From assembly GCA_030680655.1 (NCBI GenBank), contig JAUXUZ010000240.1:1-13671 (forward strand): a DNA stretch of 13,671 bases. The letters are read 5' to 3'. The notes beneath the pieces were generated by a model. That model ran no database searches, had not been told where the DNA came from, and saw only the letters and a list, made by a program, of their open reading frames with translations. Below, one piece after another: positions 5,888 through 13,306 of the stretch. A program made the position numbers and the translations under genes. Source of the stretch: Phycisphaerales bacterium (lineage in GTDB: Bacteria; Planctomycetota; Phycisphaerae; Phycisphaerales; UBA1924). Positions within the stretch are counted from its first letter, which is position 1, and each line of letters starts with the position of its first letter.

Positions 5888-7696
5888 ATGAACGCAGACC
5901 CGAAGAAAGCCGGCCCGTTGCCCGATCCGTCGTTCCTTGACGCGCTGATCGCCGATCACGCCGTGAGCACGGTGTTTCAGCCGATCGTCTGCGTTGAGAA
6001 CGCCGAGGTCAGCGGCTTCGAGTCGCTCGCCCGTCCGAACAAGGGCACGGGTGTGCCGCACGTGGGCGCGATGTTCGACATGGCCGAGCGCGACGGACGG
6101 CTGTGGGACCTCGAAGAGGTCACGCGGGCATCCTCGTTCGAATCGGCGGGTGACTTCCCCAACGGCGTGCTGCTGTTCACCAACTCAACACCCGACGTGT
6201 TCACCGACCCGCGCTTCCCCGAGCGCATGAAGGCGCTCGTTGAGGCCGTGCCCGGCCTGACGCCCTCGCGCATCGTGCTCGAGATCACCGAGCGTGCCGG
6301 CGGCGAGAACCTCGAAGAGGTCGCCGAGCAGGTGCAGAAGCTCAAGCAGCTCGGCTTCCAGATCGCGATCGACGACGTCGGCGCTGGCACCAGTGGCCTG
6401 ACGCGCATCATGATGCTCCGCCCGCACTGGATCAAGCTCGACCGCGAACTGGTCAGCGACATCGACCGCAACCGCTACAAGCTCAACCTGATCCGCTTCA
6501 TGGTCCACTTCGCCCGGCTCTCGGGCGTGAACGTCATCGCCGAAGGGATCGAACGCCGCGAGGAACTCGCGGCCCTGATCAGCCTCGGCGTGCGCTACGT
6601 GCAGGGCTTCCTCATCGCCCGGCCCAACGCCGCGTACCAGACGGTGGAGCCCGGGCTCGCCACGTGGATGCGTGCCCGGTGGCAAGAGAGCGAGCAGAGC
6701 CGCGGCGATGACCCGCGCCGCTCGACGCTCGCCTCGCTGTGCCAGCCGGTTGAGTCAACGCAGATGACCACGCCTCTGGGTGAGCTGGCCCTCTCGATGC
6801 TCCGCAACCCCGATGCGCTGGGCGTGGCCGTGCTCGACGGCACGCGCCTGGTCGGCTGGTGCGGGCGCGACCACATGCTCAACGCGGCTCGCTCGGCGGA
6901 CCCGCGCATGCAGATCGGCTTCATCAGCTCTGCGGACCTCGGCACGCTCCCCCCCACCGCGACGATCGGCGAAGGGCTCGAGCTGGTGTCGTCGCGCCAG
7001 GACCAGTACCTGTCGGACCCGCTCATCGTCGCCGAGCACGACGAGATCGTCGGCATCGTGACAATGCGCCGGCTCCTGGCCGCCACCGTTGGCGAGACGC
7101 GCCTTTGGGGCGGCTCAACCGCCGGGCTCACCGGGCTCCCGGGCAAGATCGCCAGCGAGAAGCGTGTCAAGCAGCTCATCGCGGCACGCACGCCGAAGGT
7201 CAACGCCGCGTTTATCGATATCCGTGCCTTCAGCCAGTACAACGCCTGCTTCGGCTACGACATGGGTGACCGGCTCATCCAGGATGTGGGCGCGATGCTC
7301 CGCACGCACCTTGCGGCGGGCGACGACGAGGCGTTCATCGCGCACCTGGGCGACGATCGTTTCCTCGCGACAGGCTCAAGCGAGACACTCGCCGAGCGTG
7401 TGACGGCGATGGTCGAGACGTTCGACAAATCGATCGCCAACGCCCCGCCGTGGATGCTCCCCTCGGCCGCGTGCACGCTGCAGGAGGGCCCTGACGGCGG
7501 CGACAGCCTGCTCAACCGCGTCGGGCTCCGCGTCCTGCTGATCCCCGAGCCCTTCACCAACATCTCGTCGTTCCGCGATCTGCTCGAACGGGAGGCCGCG
7601 TTCAGGCTCTCCTCACGCGATCAGGAAGTGCACGCGACGTCGCGCTCGCTCATCATCTCCGACAAAGACCACGGCGGCCACCGTTCTGCAGCCTGA
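5888..7696 (+). CDS. Cyclic-di-GMP phosphodiesterase-like protein: EAL - CBS pair - degenerate GGDEF
   Basis: A 602-residue soluble protein with no membrane segment. The EAL domain spans about 23-260 and keeps the expected metal and catalytic positions: Glu45 (as ESL), Asn99 in FTNS, Glu132 in LEITE, Asp162-Asp163 in IDDVGAGTSGL, Lys183 in IKLD, Glu219 in IAEGIE and Gln239 in VQGFLIARP. It could therefore hydrolyse c-di-GMP. Residues about 283-400 look like two CBS motifs (GVAVLDGTRLVGWC; PLIVAEHDEIVGIVTMRRLL), which often bind adenosine nucleotides. Residues about 413-555 fit a GGDEF fold (FIDIRAFSQYN, GYDMGDRLIQ), but the signature is GDDRF (488-492), so cyclase activity is unlikely. The ATG at 5888 has a poor ribosome binding site. 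It is the first of six co-directional genes, and DUF2752 follows after 22 bases. Confidence 0.9.
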   Translation: MNADPKKAGPLPDPSFLDALIADHAVSTVFQPIVCVENAEVSGFESLARPNKGTGVPHVGAMFDMAERDGRLWDLEEVTRASSFESAGDFPNGVLLFTNSTPDVFTDPRFPERMKALVEAVPGLTPSRIVLEITERAGGENLEEVAEQVQKLKQLGFQIAIDDVGAGTSGLTRIMMLRPHWIKLDRELVSDIDRNRYKLNLIRFMVHFARLSGVNVIAEGIERREELAALISLGVRYVQGFLIARPNAAYQTVEPGLATWMRARWQESEQSRGDDPRRSTLASLCQPVESTQMTTPLGELALSMLRNPDALGVAVLDGTRLVGWCGRDHMLNAARSADPRMQIGFISSADLGTLPPTATIGEGLELVSSRQDQYLSDPLIVAEHDEIVGIVTMRRLLAATVGETRLWGGSTAGLTGLPGKIASEKRVKQLIAARTPKVNAAFIDIRAFSQYNACFGYDMGDRLIQDVGAMLRTHLAAGDDEAFIAHLGDDRFLATGSSETLAERVTAMVETFDKSIANAPPWMLPSAACTLQEGPDGGDSLLNRVGLRVLLIPEPFTNISSFRDLLEREAAFRLSSRDQEVHATSRSLIISDKDHGGHRSAA

Positions 7697-7706
7697 TCCA
7701 ACCCCC

Positions 7707-7712
7707 TAAGCT
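7707..7712 (+). promoter_or_regulatory. Possible -10 element giving a leaderless start for the DUF2752 gene
   Basis: TAAGCT ends 6 bases before the ATG at 7719, so transcription from it would start at or next to the start codon. The gene has no ribosome binding site in its 22-base upstream gap, consistent with a leaderless message or read-through from the EAL gene. The stretch resembles the one before nuoA. Evidence is motif-level only. Confidence 0.25.
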
Positions 7713-7718
7713 CGCCTG

Positions 7719-8180
7719 ATGTTCTCCCAGGCGATCGGCAAACCCACCCCCCCGGCCATCGCAAGCGGTGGGGTCCGTCTGGCCGCCGCGTTTATCTCGG
7801 TGGTGCTGCTGGCCGTGCTGGCGCTGGCGGCGACCCTCCACGCAGACCCGGCCGGTCATGGGACGCACGAGCAGATCGGCCTCCCGGCCTGCGGGTTCGC
7901 CCTGGCGACCGGTAAGCCCTGTCCAACCTGCGGTATGACGACGGCGTTTACCCACGCCGCCCATGGCAACTACCGACGGTCGCTTGCGACCCAGCCGGGC
8001 GGGCTTGCCGCTTCCCTAGGGGTAGCCGCCTTCCTGTGGCCGTGCATGCATACCGCGGTGACGGGCTCCCGAGCGCTCGAACTTTGTGGTAAACTCCTGA
8101 CCCCAAAGGCTTTATGGATTGCCGCGGGTATATGGATCGGCTCGTGGGTGTACACGTTTGTCAACTGGCCGGTTACCTGA
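7719..8180 (+). CDS. DUF2752 family membrane protein
   Basis: A 153-residue protein with hydrophobic segments near 21-40, 95-115 and 130-148. The DUF2752 signature is clear: LPACGFALATGKPCPTCGMTTAF (about 55-77), giving cysteines in a C-x9-CPTCG arrangement, then HGNYRRSLATQPGGL (82-96), matching the family's conserved G...NP-G segment except for Q-P. The family is common in Planctomycetota and Bacteroidota, its function is unknown to me, and the Cys pair suggests a metal or redox site. It lies 22 bases after the EAL gene, without an evident ribosome binding site, and 63 bases before a lipoprotein gene. Confidence 0.85.
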   Translation: MFSQAIGKPTPPAIASGGVRLAAAFISVVLLAVLALAATLHADPAGHGTHEQIGLPACGFALATGKPCPTCGMTTAFTHAAHGNYRRSLATQPGGLAASLGVAAFLWPCMHTAVTGSRALELCGKLLTPKALWIAAGIWIGSWVYTFVNWPVT

Positions 8181-8195
8181 TCGCAGTCCCATTCC

Positions 8196-8235
8196 CCAAC
8201 GGCCCAAGCCTCTGGCCAACGGCCCAAGCCCCTGG
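8196..8235 (+). repeat. 20-bp tandem duplication abutting a ribosome binding site
   Basis: CCAACGGCCCAAGCCTCTGG (8196-8215) is followed directly by a second copy (8216-8235) with a single T-to-C change. The second copy runs into the GGAG (8234-8237) that serves the lipoprotein start at 8244. In the first copy the matching position reads GGCC and gives no such site. It fills most of the 63-base gap after the DUF2752 gene. Confidence 0.85.
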
Positions 8236-8243
8236 AGCAGCCG

Positions 8244-8897
8244 GTGCGTGCACTGATCCTCGCTTTCCTTCTCCCCTTCCTTGCGACGCTGACGGGCTGC
8301 AACATCGTCGGTGGCGTCGTCGGCAATATCATGGCTAAGCAGGAGCGTGAGGGGTCCCACAACGTCGACGCTGAGTACCGCGGCCTGGTCGGAAAGTCGT
8401 ACGCAGTGCTCGTCACCGCGCCGGCGGTGATCCAGGCCAGCCGCCCGGCGCTTGCTGCGCGCGTCGCGGTGGTCGTGACCGAGACGCTCCAGGAGCACAG
8501 CGGCGCAACGGGCTTTGTGCCCGGCCCGCGCATCATTGAGTATCAGTACAACCGCCCCAACTGGGTCGCCAAGCCACTGGGCGAGGTCGCCAAGGACCTG
8601 GGCGTTGATCGGATCATCTTTGTTGACATCAGCGAGTACAGGCTGCGCGACCCCGGCAACCAGTACGTCTGGGAGGGCGTCGCGTCGGCGCTGGTGGGCG
8701 TGGTCGAGGCCGACACGAGCCTGCCCGACGACATGATTTTCCAGAAGCGGATCGAGGTCAAGTTCCCCGACGCCGCCGGGTACACACCCACGGACCTGCC
8801 GGAAGGGGCTGTCAACACCGAACTCACCCGGCGGCTGAGCGACCGCATCGCCTGGCTCTTCTACACCCACGAAGAGCCGAACATCATCAAGTACTGA
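8244..8897 (+). CDS. Lipoprotein of unknown function (first of a pair)
   Basis: A 217-residue protein starting with GTG, with GGAG 6 bases upstream. The signal peptide ends in the lipobox LTGC with Cys19, so the mature protein should be lipid-anchored in the envelope. The mature part contains a strand-helix pattern: SYAVLVTAPAVIQASRP, a helix with VVVTETLQ, then LGEVAKDLGVDRIIFVDISEYRL (about 112-134). This pattern recalls proteins that act as envelope assembly factors (nucleotide-free TolB/LpoB/CsgG-like N-terminal folds), but no family is assigned. It shares organisation with the next lipoprotein, so the two are probably distant paralogs. I cannot name a function. Confidence 0.85.
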   Translation: MRALILAFLLPFLATLTGCNIVGGVVGNIMAKQEREGSHNVDAEYRGLVGKSYAVLVTAPAVIQASRPALAARVAVVVTETLQEHSGATGFVPGPRIIEYQYNRPNWVAKPLGEVAKDLGVDRIIFVDISEYRLRDPGNQYVWEGVASALVGVVEADTSLPDDMIFQKRIEVKFPDAAGYTPTDLPEGAVNTELTRRLSDRIAWLFYTHEEPNIIKY

Positions 8898-8948
8898 CGC
8901 CCACACTGCTCGAGTCGATCGATTGCCGCGAACGCGCGGGACACACGC

Positions 8949-9617
8949 ATGAAGAACACCCTCAGACTCTTCGCCTGTTTACTGCTGACCGCGTCGCTCG
9001 CGGCCGCGGGCTGCAACCTGTTCGCGGGCGCGTACCTCATCGCCCACGGGCCTGAGAAGACGCCCGCAGTATTCACGCTGCCCAAGGAGGCGTCGGTGGT
9101 GATCGCCCTGGACGACCGTGGCAGCGTCGTGCCGCAGCGCAACCTTCGCGACGTCATCGGGAAGACCGCGGAAGAGGAGATCCTGGCAAAGGAGTTGGTG
9201 CGTGAGATGGTGGCGGCCCGGCTCGCCTCCGCGGTGATGTCCCGCGAACGCGCCGGCGTGCCGATGGGGATCGCCGAGGTCGGCAAGGCGGTCAACGCCG
9301 ACGTGGTCATCTACATCGTCATCGATCAGTTCACCCTCAGCGAAGACGGCCAGACGCTCTCGCCCGTCGCCGCGGGGCGCGTCAAGGTCATCGACAGCAA
9401 GACCGGCAAGCGGCTCGGTCCGGCTGAGAACGGCCCGGCCGACTATTACCCGCTCATCGTGCGCCTGCCCCCACAGGGAAGCACCGCGCCATCGACCACG
9501 AACCAGCTGCAGCAACTGCAGGATCTGGCCCGGCTCACGGGCGTGTACGTATCGCGGATGTTCTACGACGCGGAGATCATGACGGCCCCGACAAAGCTGC
9601 AAGAGCCACGCAGGTGA
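8949..9617 (+). CDS. Lipoprotein of unknown function (second of a pair)
   Basis: A 222-residue protein with a signal peptide and lipobox AAGC (Cys22), followed by NLFAGAYLI. It starts at ATG 8949, 51 bases after the previous lipoprotein, with only a weak purine-rich site upstream. The central part, IAEVGKAVNADVVIYIVIDQFTL (about 107-129), lines up with LGEVAKDLGVDRIIFVDISEYRL of its neighbour. Both then have a strand (GRVKVID here), which suggests the same alpha/beta fold. A Gln-rich helix (NQLQQLQDLARLTGVYVSRMFYDAE) ends the protein. Its stop overlaps the next start by 4 bases (GTGA), implying coupled expression with the glycosyltransferase-like gene. Function unknown. Confidence 0.87.
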   Translation: MKNTLRLFACLLLTASLAAAGCNLFAGAYLIAHGPEKTPAVFTLPKEASVVIALDDRGSVVPQRNLRDVIGKTAEEEILAKELVREMVAARLASAVMSRERAGVPMGIAEVGKAVNADVVIYIVIDQFTLSEDGQTLSPVAAGRVKVIDSKTGKRLGPAENGPADYYPLIVRLPPQGSTAPSTTNQLQQLQDLARLTGVYVSRMFYDAEIMTAPTKLQEPRR

Positions 9618-10630
9618 ACCACGCGACCGACACATCCCGCCAGAATCCACAGGGCGAAGCCCGCCCTCGCGTGCTGCACGTGGTCGATCTGCCAGGTGCC
9701 GGCTGGGATGCGCTGGCCGCCGCAGCACGCTGCGCGCAGTCGCTGCCCGCCGATCAGCGTCTGCTGCTGATCGGGGACCGTTGTGCCGCGGCGGATGCGG
9801 CGGCCTTTGGCCTCCGGCCCGATTACCGGCTTTGCCCTCCCCTCAACCGCCTCGCCGCCTCGGTCGGCCCGCTTGACCGGCTCATCAAGGGGGTGTCGCG
9901 GGTCTGGCCGATCGATGTTGTTCACGTGTGGAGCGACTCGGCCCGTGTGCTCTGCCGCCAGACGCTCGGGTTCCACTTCCCGTTGATCCAGGAAGACCCC
10001 GCTCTATTCGCACCGCCTCTGCTGCCGCAAGACCGTGCGAGCGTGCGGTCGAGCCTGGGGATCGCGCCACACGAGACCGCCCTGCTGCTGGCGTCGGACC
10101 GGCCCGGCGTGGGTGACACGCGGCGGTTCACCGGGCTTGTCAGCCTGCTGGCCTTTGCAGAGCTCGCCGTCGTCGGCATCGCTGGCTCGCGCGGTGATTC
10201 GTTCCGGCGGGCCGCGCGCTTCATGCGCGGTTTCAACAGGTACTGGGACGTCATCCCGATCCGCACGCCGCCGCACACCGCGCTCGCCGCGGCCGACATC
10301 GTCATCTACGACCAGGGCGACTCGCTCACCGCCGACGCCGGGCCCGGTCCGCGCACCGGAGGGATCGTCCTGACCGCCGGCGCGATGGGGATCCCCGTCG
10401 TCACGACCGATTCACCGCTGGCCCGCCGGCTGGTCGGACCGCTTGCGCAGCGCGCGCTCGCCGTGGGCGGCGGCCTGCCCGATCTCGCTACACGGACGTT
10501 GCCTCTGGCGACCGATGCATCCATCAGGGCGCAGGCAGGCCGCGACCTGCACAACCACACGGCGACGTTGCCAGCGCCTGGGCTGATGGAACGCTGGGTC
10601 ACCGCTTGTTCACAGGGGGCCGCCGCATGA
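9614..10630 (+). CDS. Degenerate GT-B glycosyltransferase-like protein
   Basis: A 338-residue, cytoplasmic-looking protein starting at GTG 9614, which overlaps the previous stop. The layout fits a GT4-like GT-B fold: an N-terminal Rossmann half (RVLHVVDLPGAGWDALAAA, 19-37; DVVHVWSD, 101-108), the linker RSSLGI (145-150), and a C-terminal half ending TALAAADIVIYDQ (222-234) and GGIVLTAGAMGIPVVTTDSPLARRLV (249-274). In active GT4 enzymes that last segment usually carries two glutamates seven residues apart; here those positions are not Glu (Thr254/Ala255 and around Ala270). It may use another mechanism, be a non-catalytic relative, or only resemble the fold. ATGA overlap couples it to the phosphatase-prepilin gene. 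Confidence 0.65.
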   Translation: MNHATDTSRQNPQGEARPRVLHVVDLPGAGWDALAAAARCAQSLPADQRLLLIGDRCAAADAAAFGLRPDYRLCPPLNRLAASVGPLDRLIKGVSRVWPIDVVHVWSDSARVLCRQTLGFHFPLIQEDPALFAPPLLPQDRASVRSSLGIAPHETALLLASDRPGVGDTRRFTGLVSLLAFAELAVVGIAGSRGDSFRRAARFMRGFNRYWDVIPIRTPPHTALAAADIVIYDQGDSLTADAGPGPRTGGIVLTAGAMGIPVVTTDSPLARRLVGPLAQRALAVGGGLPDLATRTLPLATDASIRAQAGRDLHNHTATLPAPGLMERWVTACSQGAAA

Positions 10631-11904
10631 CCGCCAACCCGCACGGCCGCGAGGGAGTGCTCTTTGTCTGCCTCGGCAACATCTGCCGTTCGCCTCTCGC
10701 CAAGGCGCTGTTCATCCAGCACGCCGCTGCGCGCGGCGTGCTGGACCGGTTCGACATTGACTCGTGCGGAACGGGCGACTGGCACGTCGGCGGTCCGGCC
10801 GACCGGCGATCGGTCGCGGTAGCCGCCCGCAACAGCACGCCCATGGAGCACGTCGCCCGACAGATCGACCCGGCGAGCGACTTTGAGCGGTTCGAGCACA
10901 TCATCGCCATGGACGAGGCGAACGTGGCGGCGCTGATCGCCCTTGGGGCACCAGAGCAGCGCGTGCGTCTGCTCGGTTCGTTCGATCCCGCGCGAGCCGA
11001 TCACCCGCCGCGCCGGCAGGAAGTGCCCGACCCGTACCACGGCACAGATGGCGACTTCGACGCCGTCTACGCGATGACCAACGCCGCGTGCGAAGGGCTG
11101 CTCGATGCGCTCGCGGCGCAGCGCCGGCCAAACCGGGCACGCAGCGGGTTCACACTGATCGAGCTGCTCGTGGTGATCGCCATTATCGCTCTGCTGGTGG
11201 GCATCCTGGTCCCCGCGCTCTCGGCGGCGCGGCAGGCGGCACGCAGCGTCGCCTGCGCGGGCCGGCTGCAGCAGCTGGGCGTCGCGCTGACTGGTTACAC
11301 CACAGACTTCCCCGACCAGCTCCCGCAGCTGCGCGTTCCCGTTGCGCCGGGTGTCACGGCCAACATCGGCTCGCTCTTTGGCGGCAAGAAGGGCACGCTC
11401 GCTTTCTACGGGATCGATCAGTACGGCGCTGAGCGCCGGCCACTGAACCGCTACCTTTCGATCGCCGGCAGCCAGCCCGACACCGACGCGGGCACCGTTG
11501 AGGTCGAGGCGTTCCGCTCCCCGGCGGATGTCGGCGGCGACATCCCGTTCATCGGGCGCTTCAACAGCTTGTACGATGCGCTCGGATCGAGCTACACGCT
11601 CAACGACCACACGCTCGACGGCGAGTCGGCGTGGACGCTGATCCCCCCGCAGGGCGGCAAGGTGCCCCCGCTGGCGACGCCGACGAAGACCTGGGTGCTC
11701 GGCCCGCACCCGATCTACAACTACCAGAGCGGTGGCGACCGCAACATCCGCTGGTACGGTGTGAAGAAGGGTGGAAGCACCCGCGCGAACCTCCTGATGA
11801 TGGACATGCACGTGGGCGGGCTGTTCGACGTCCCGGTGGGGATCGTCAATACCACGCCCGACTACACGTTCCTGCCAAGCCCCGGGTGGTCCACCGGCAA
11901 CTGA
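10627..11904 (+). CDS. Fusion of low-molecular-weight protein-tyrosine phosphatase and prepilin-type (pseudopilin-like) protein
   Basis: One 425-residue frame with two domains. Residues about 10-162 are a low-molecular-weight phosphatase: P-loop CLGNICRSP with nucleophile Cys15 and Arg21, and general acid Asp135 in VPDPYHG. Ile19 in the loop fits tyrosine rather than arginine phosphatases, where YwlE has Thr. After a basic linker (RRPNRARSG) comes a prepilin cleavage site, Gly174 before Phe175, with Glu179 at mature position 5 and a hydrophobic helix FTLIELLVVIAIIALLVGILV (175-195). The rest (to 425) resembles planctomycete prepilin-type proteins (RSPADVGG, LYDALGSSY, LLMMDMHVGG). The ATG overlaps the upstream stop. 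The only internal ATG before the cleavage site is codon 150 (11074), without a ribosome binding site, so a separate prepilin start is not evident. Confidence 0.88.
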   Translation: MTANPHGREGVLFVCLGNICRSPLAKALFIQHAAARGVLDRFDIDSCGTGDWHVGGPADRRSVAVAARNSTPMEHVARQIDPASDFERFEHIIAMDEANVAALIALGAPEQRVRLLGSFDPARADHPPRRQEVPDPYHGTDGDFDAVYAMTNAACEGLLDALAAQRRPNRARSGFTLIELLVVIAIIALLVGILVPALSAARQAARSVACAGRLQQLGVALTGYTTDFPDQLPQLRVPVAPGVTANIGSLFGGKKGTLAFYGIDQYGAERRPLNRYLSIAGSQPDTDAGTVEVEAFRSPADVGGDIPFIGRFNSLYDALGSSYTLNDHTLDGESAWTLIPPQGGKVPPLATPTKTWVLGPHPIYNYQSGGDRNIRWYGVKKGGSTRANLLMMDMHVGGLFDVPVGIVNTTPDYTFLPSPGWSTGN

Positions 11905-11922
11905 TCGCCGCGGCCCTCCGCC

Positions 11923-13299
11923 CTACGGATTCCGCTTTCTCGCGTCCTCGGCGTTGCGGTCCTTCTCACGCGAGCTCTGGCTCATCGCGTCGATCCGCAG
12001 CGAGTGCGGCAGCGGCGGCGTCTCGGGCGTGCAGAGCCAGCCCCAGAACGCCGGCAGGCTGCGCACGGTCACGCCCGTCGGCGGGTGCGCGTGGAAGCTG
12101 ATCGGGATCATGTACGCAAGGTCCTCGTTCTCGCCGAAGTACTTCCACGTGCGGTCAAGGCGTTGCATCCGGCTGCCGCTGCGGCGCAGGTTGATGACAT
12201 CGACCGGCACCCACACAACAGAGTTGGACTTGGGGTCAAGCAGGGCAAACTCCGTCCACGCGCTGATCTGCGCCCGCCCGCGTCCACCCTTGCGGTCGCC
12301 CTTCTCCTCCGCCATATCGAAGCCGTACACGGTGCGGGCGGGGAGGCCCGCGTTGCGGTAGACCGCCGCCAGGAACGACGGCGGATCGAGCTTGTACACG
12401 CGCTTGCTGTTGATCACCTCGCCCACCGTCTTGGTCATCAGCCCGAGGAAGTTCCCCGGCGATGTCGAGTACGTCGAGTCGCCCAGCCCGGGATCGCAGA
12501 ACTCCATCACCCGACCCGCCAGCTCCTTCGCGAGCATGACCGGCTGAATCGACTTGGGGTCGCGCCCGTTCAGCCAACGCTGCTGCAGCAGATCGAGCTG
12601 CGCCTTGTTGTCGGCGATCTCCTGCTCGCTCTCGCGCCACTCCACCAGGTAGACCGGCTCAAGAGCCGTCTTGGCGACCGCGGGCCACTCACCCTTGGGC
12701 CAATCGACCCTCATCGCTTCCGCTTCATCGAAATACGTCTCCCAGCACGTCACCGGAATCTCGATGTGCAGGTTCAGCCGGCGCGCGTTCACATCGCGGA
12801 GGTCCCACCGCGCCAGTCGCTCGCCCGACTGGTACCCCTCGGTAAACGTCGGCGTCATCTTGGTCTCGCGCCCGTCGATCGTGACCGACGACTCGAACGT
12901 CCCCATCGCCGCTTGGTGCGACGCGGACGACAGCGGCACCGGGAAGACCATCGCCGCGGTGTCGAACGCCACGCCGCGTGACGCCATCTCCGCGATCCGG
13001 TTCCACTCCGCCTGCGTCACGGTCTGCCCCGGCGCGAGGAACCCAGGACGCACGACTCCGAAACGGTCCACCGGCGGCACCTCCAGCCGAAGCCCAGGGT
13101 AGTAGATGTCAACCGTCATGACCCACTGCTTGGTCTTGCCGCGCGGCAGAATCCGCTCAGCCAGCGGCGCGTTGGGGTCCACCGGCTCGTTGCGGTTTCC
13201 GCGGTTGCTCTGAGCCACCGCACCAGCGGTCATCGCCAGCACCGCCGCGGCTGCGCCGAGTTTTCCGGTCAAGGTCCGCCAGTTCGACATTGTCGCCAT
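11923..13299 (-). CDS. Exported transglutaminase-fold protein, apparently catalytically dead
   Basis: A 458-residue protein with a signal peptide (hydrophobic 13-28, likely cut after AVA-Q near 30). The start at 13299 has AGGAGG 7 bases upstream (13307-13312); the next Met is too far from it. The N-terminal half is beta-rich (VTVDIYYPGLRLEVP region, FPVPLSSASHQA, LHIEIPVTCWETYF), and the C-terminal half resembles a transglutaminase core: PPSFLAAVYRNAGLPARTVYGF (306-327), SAWTEFALLD (346-355) and VVWVPVDVINL (361-371). In active enzymes the first segment has GDC, the second HAW and the third an Asp; here these read LDP, SAW and Asp367, so Cys and His are lost. It may bind rather than cut or cross-link peptides. 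It converges on the fusion gene with 18 bases between stops. Confidence 0.75.
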   Translation of the reverse strand: MATMSNWRTLTGKLGAAAAVLAMTAGAVAQSNRGNRNEPVDPNAPLAERILPRGKTKQWVMTVDIYYPGLRLEVPPVDRFGVVRPGFLAPGQTVTQAEWNRIAEMASRGVAFDTAAMVFPVPLSSASHQAAMGTFESSVTIDGRETKMTPTFTEGYQSGERLARWDLRDVNARRLNLHIEIPVTCWETYFDEAEAMRVDWPKGEWPAVAKTALEPVYLVEWRESEQEIADNKAQLDLLQQRWLNGRDPKSIQPVMLAKELAGRVMEFCDPGLGDSTYSTSPGNFLGLMTKTVGEVINSKRVYKLDPPSFLAAVYRNAGLPARTVYGFDMAEEKGDRKGGRGRAQISAWTEFALLDPKSNSVVWVPVDVINLRRSGSRMQRLDRTWKYFGENEDLAYMIPISFHAHPPTGVTVRSLPAFWGWLCTPETPPLPHSLRIDAMSQSSREKDRNAEDARKRNP

Positions 13300-13306
13300 G
13301 TGTCAG

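Noticed and set aside
10606..10626. Upstream TTG start for the phosphatase-prepilin gene
   Set aside because: The ATG at 10627 overlaps the preceding stop as ATGA and follows a G-rich site. The residues gained are not part of the phosphatase fold.
10306..11811. Long minus-strand open frame opposite the fusion gene
   Set aside because: It is antisense to the phosphatase-prepilin gene. It has no recognisable motif and an Arg/Ala/Val-rich composition.
11885..11895. GGTGG-T-CCACC palindrome at the end of the fusion gene
   Set aside because: It lies within coding sequence, has an unusably small loop, and is short enough to be chance.
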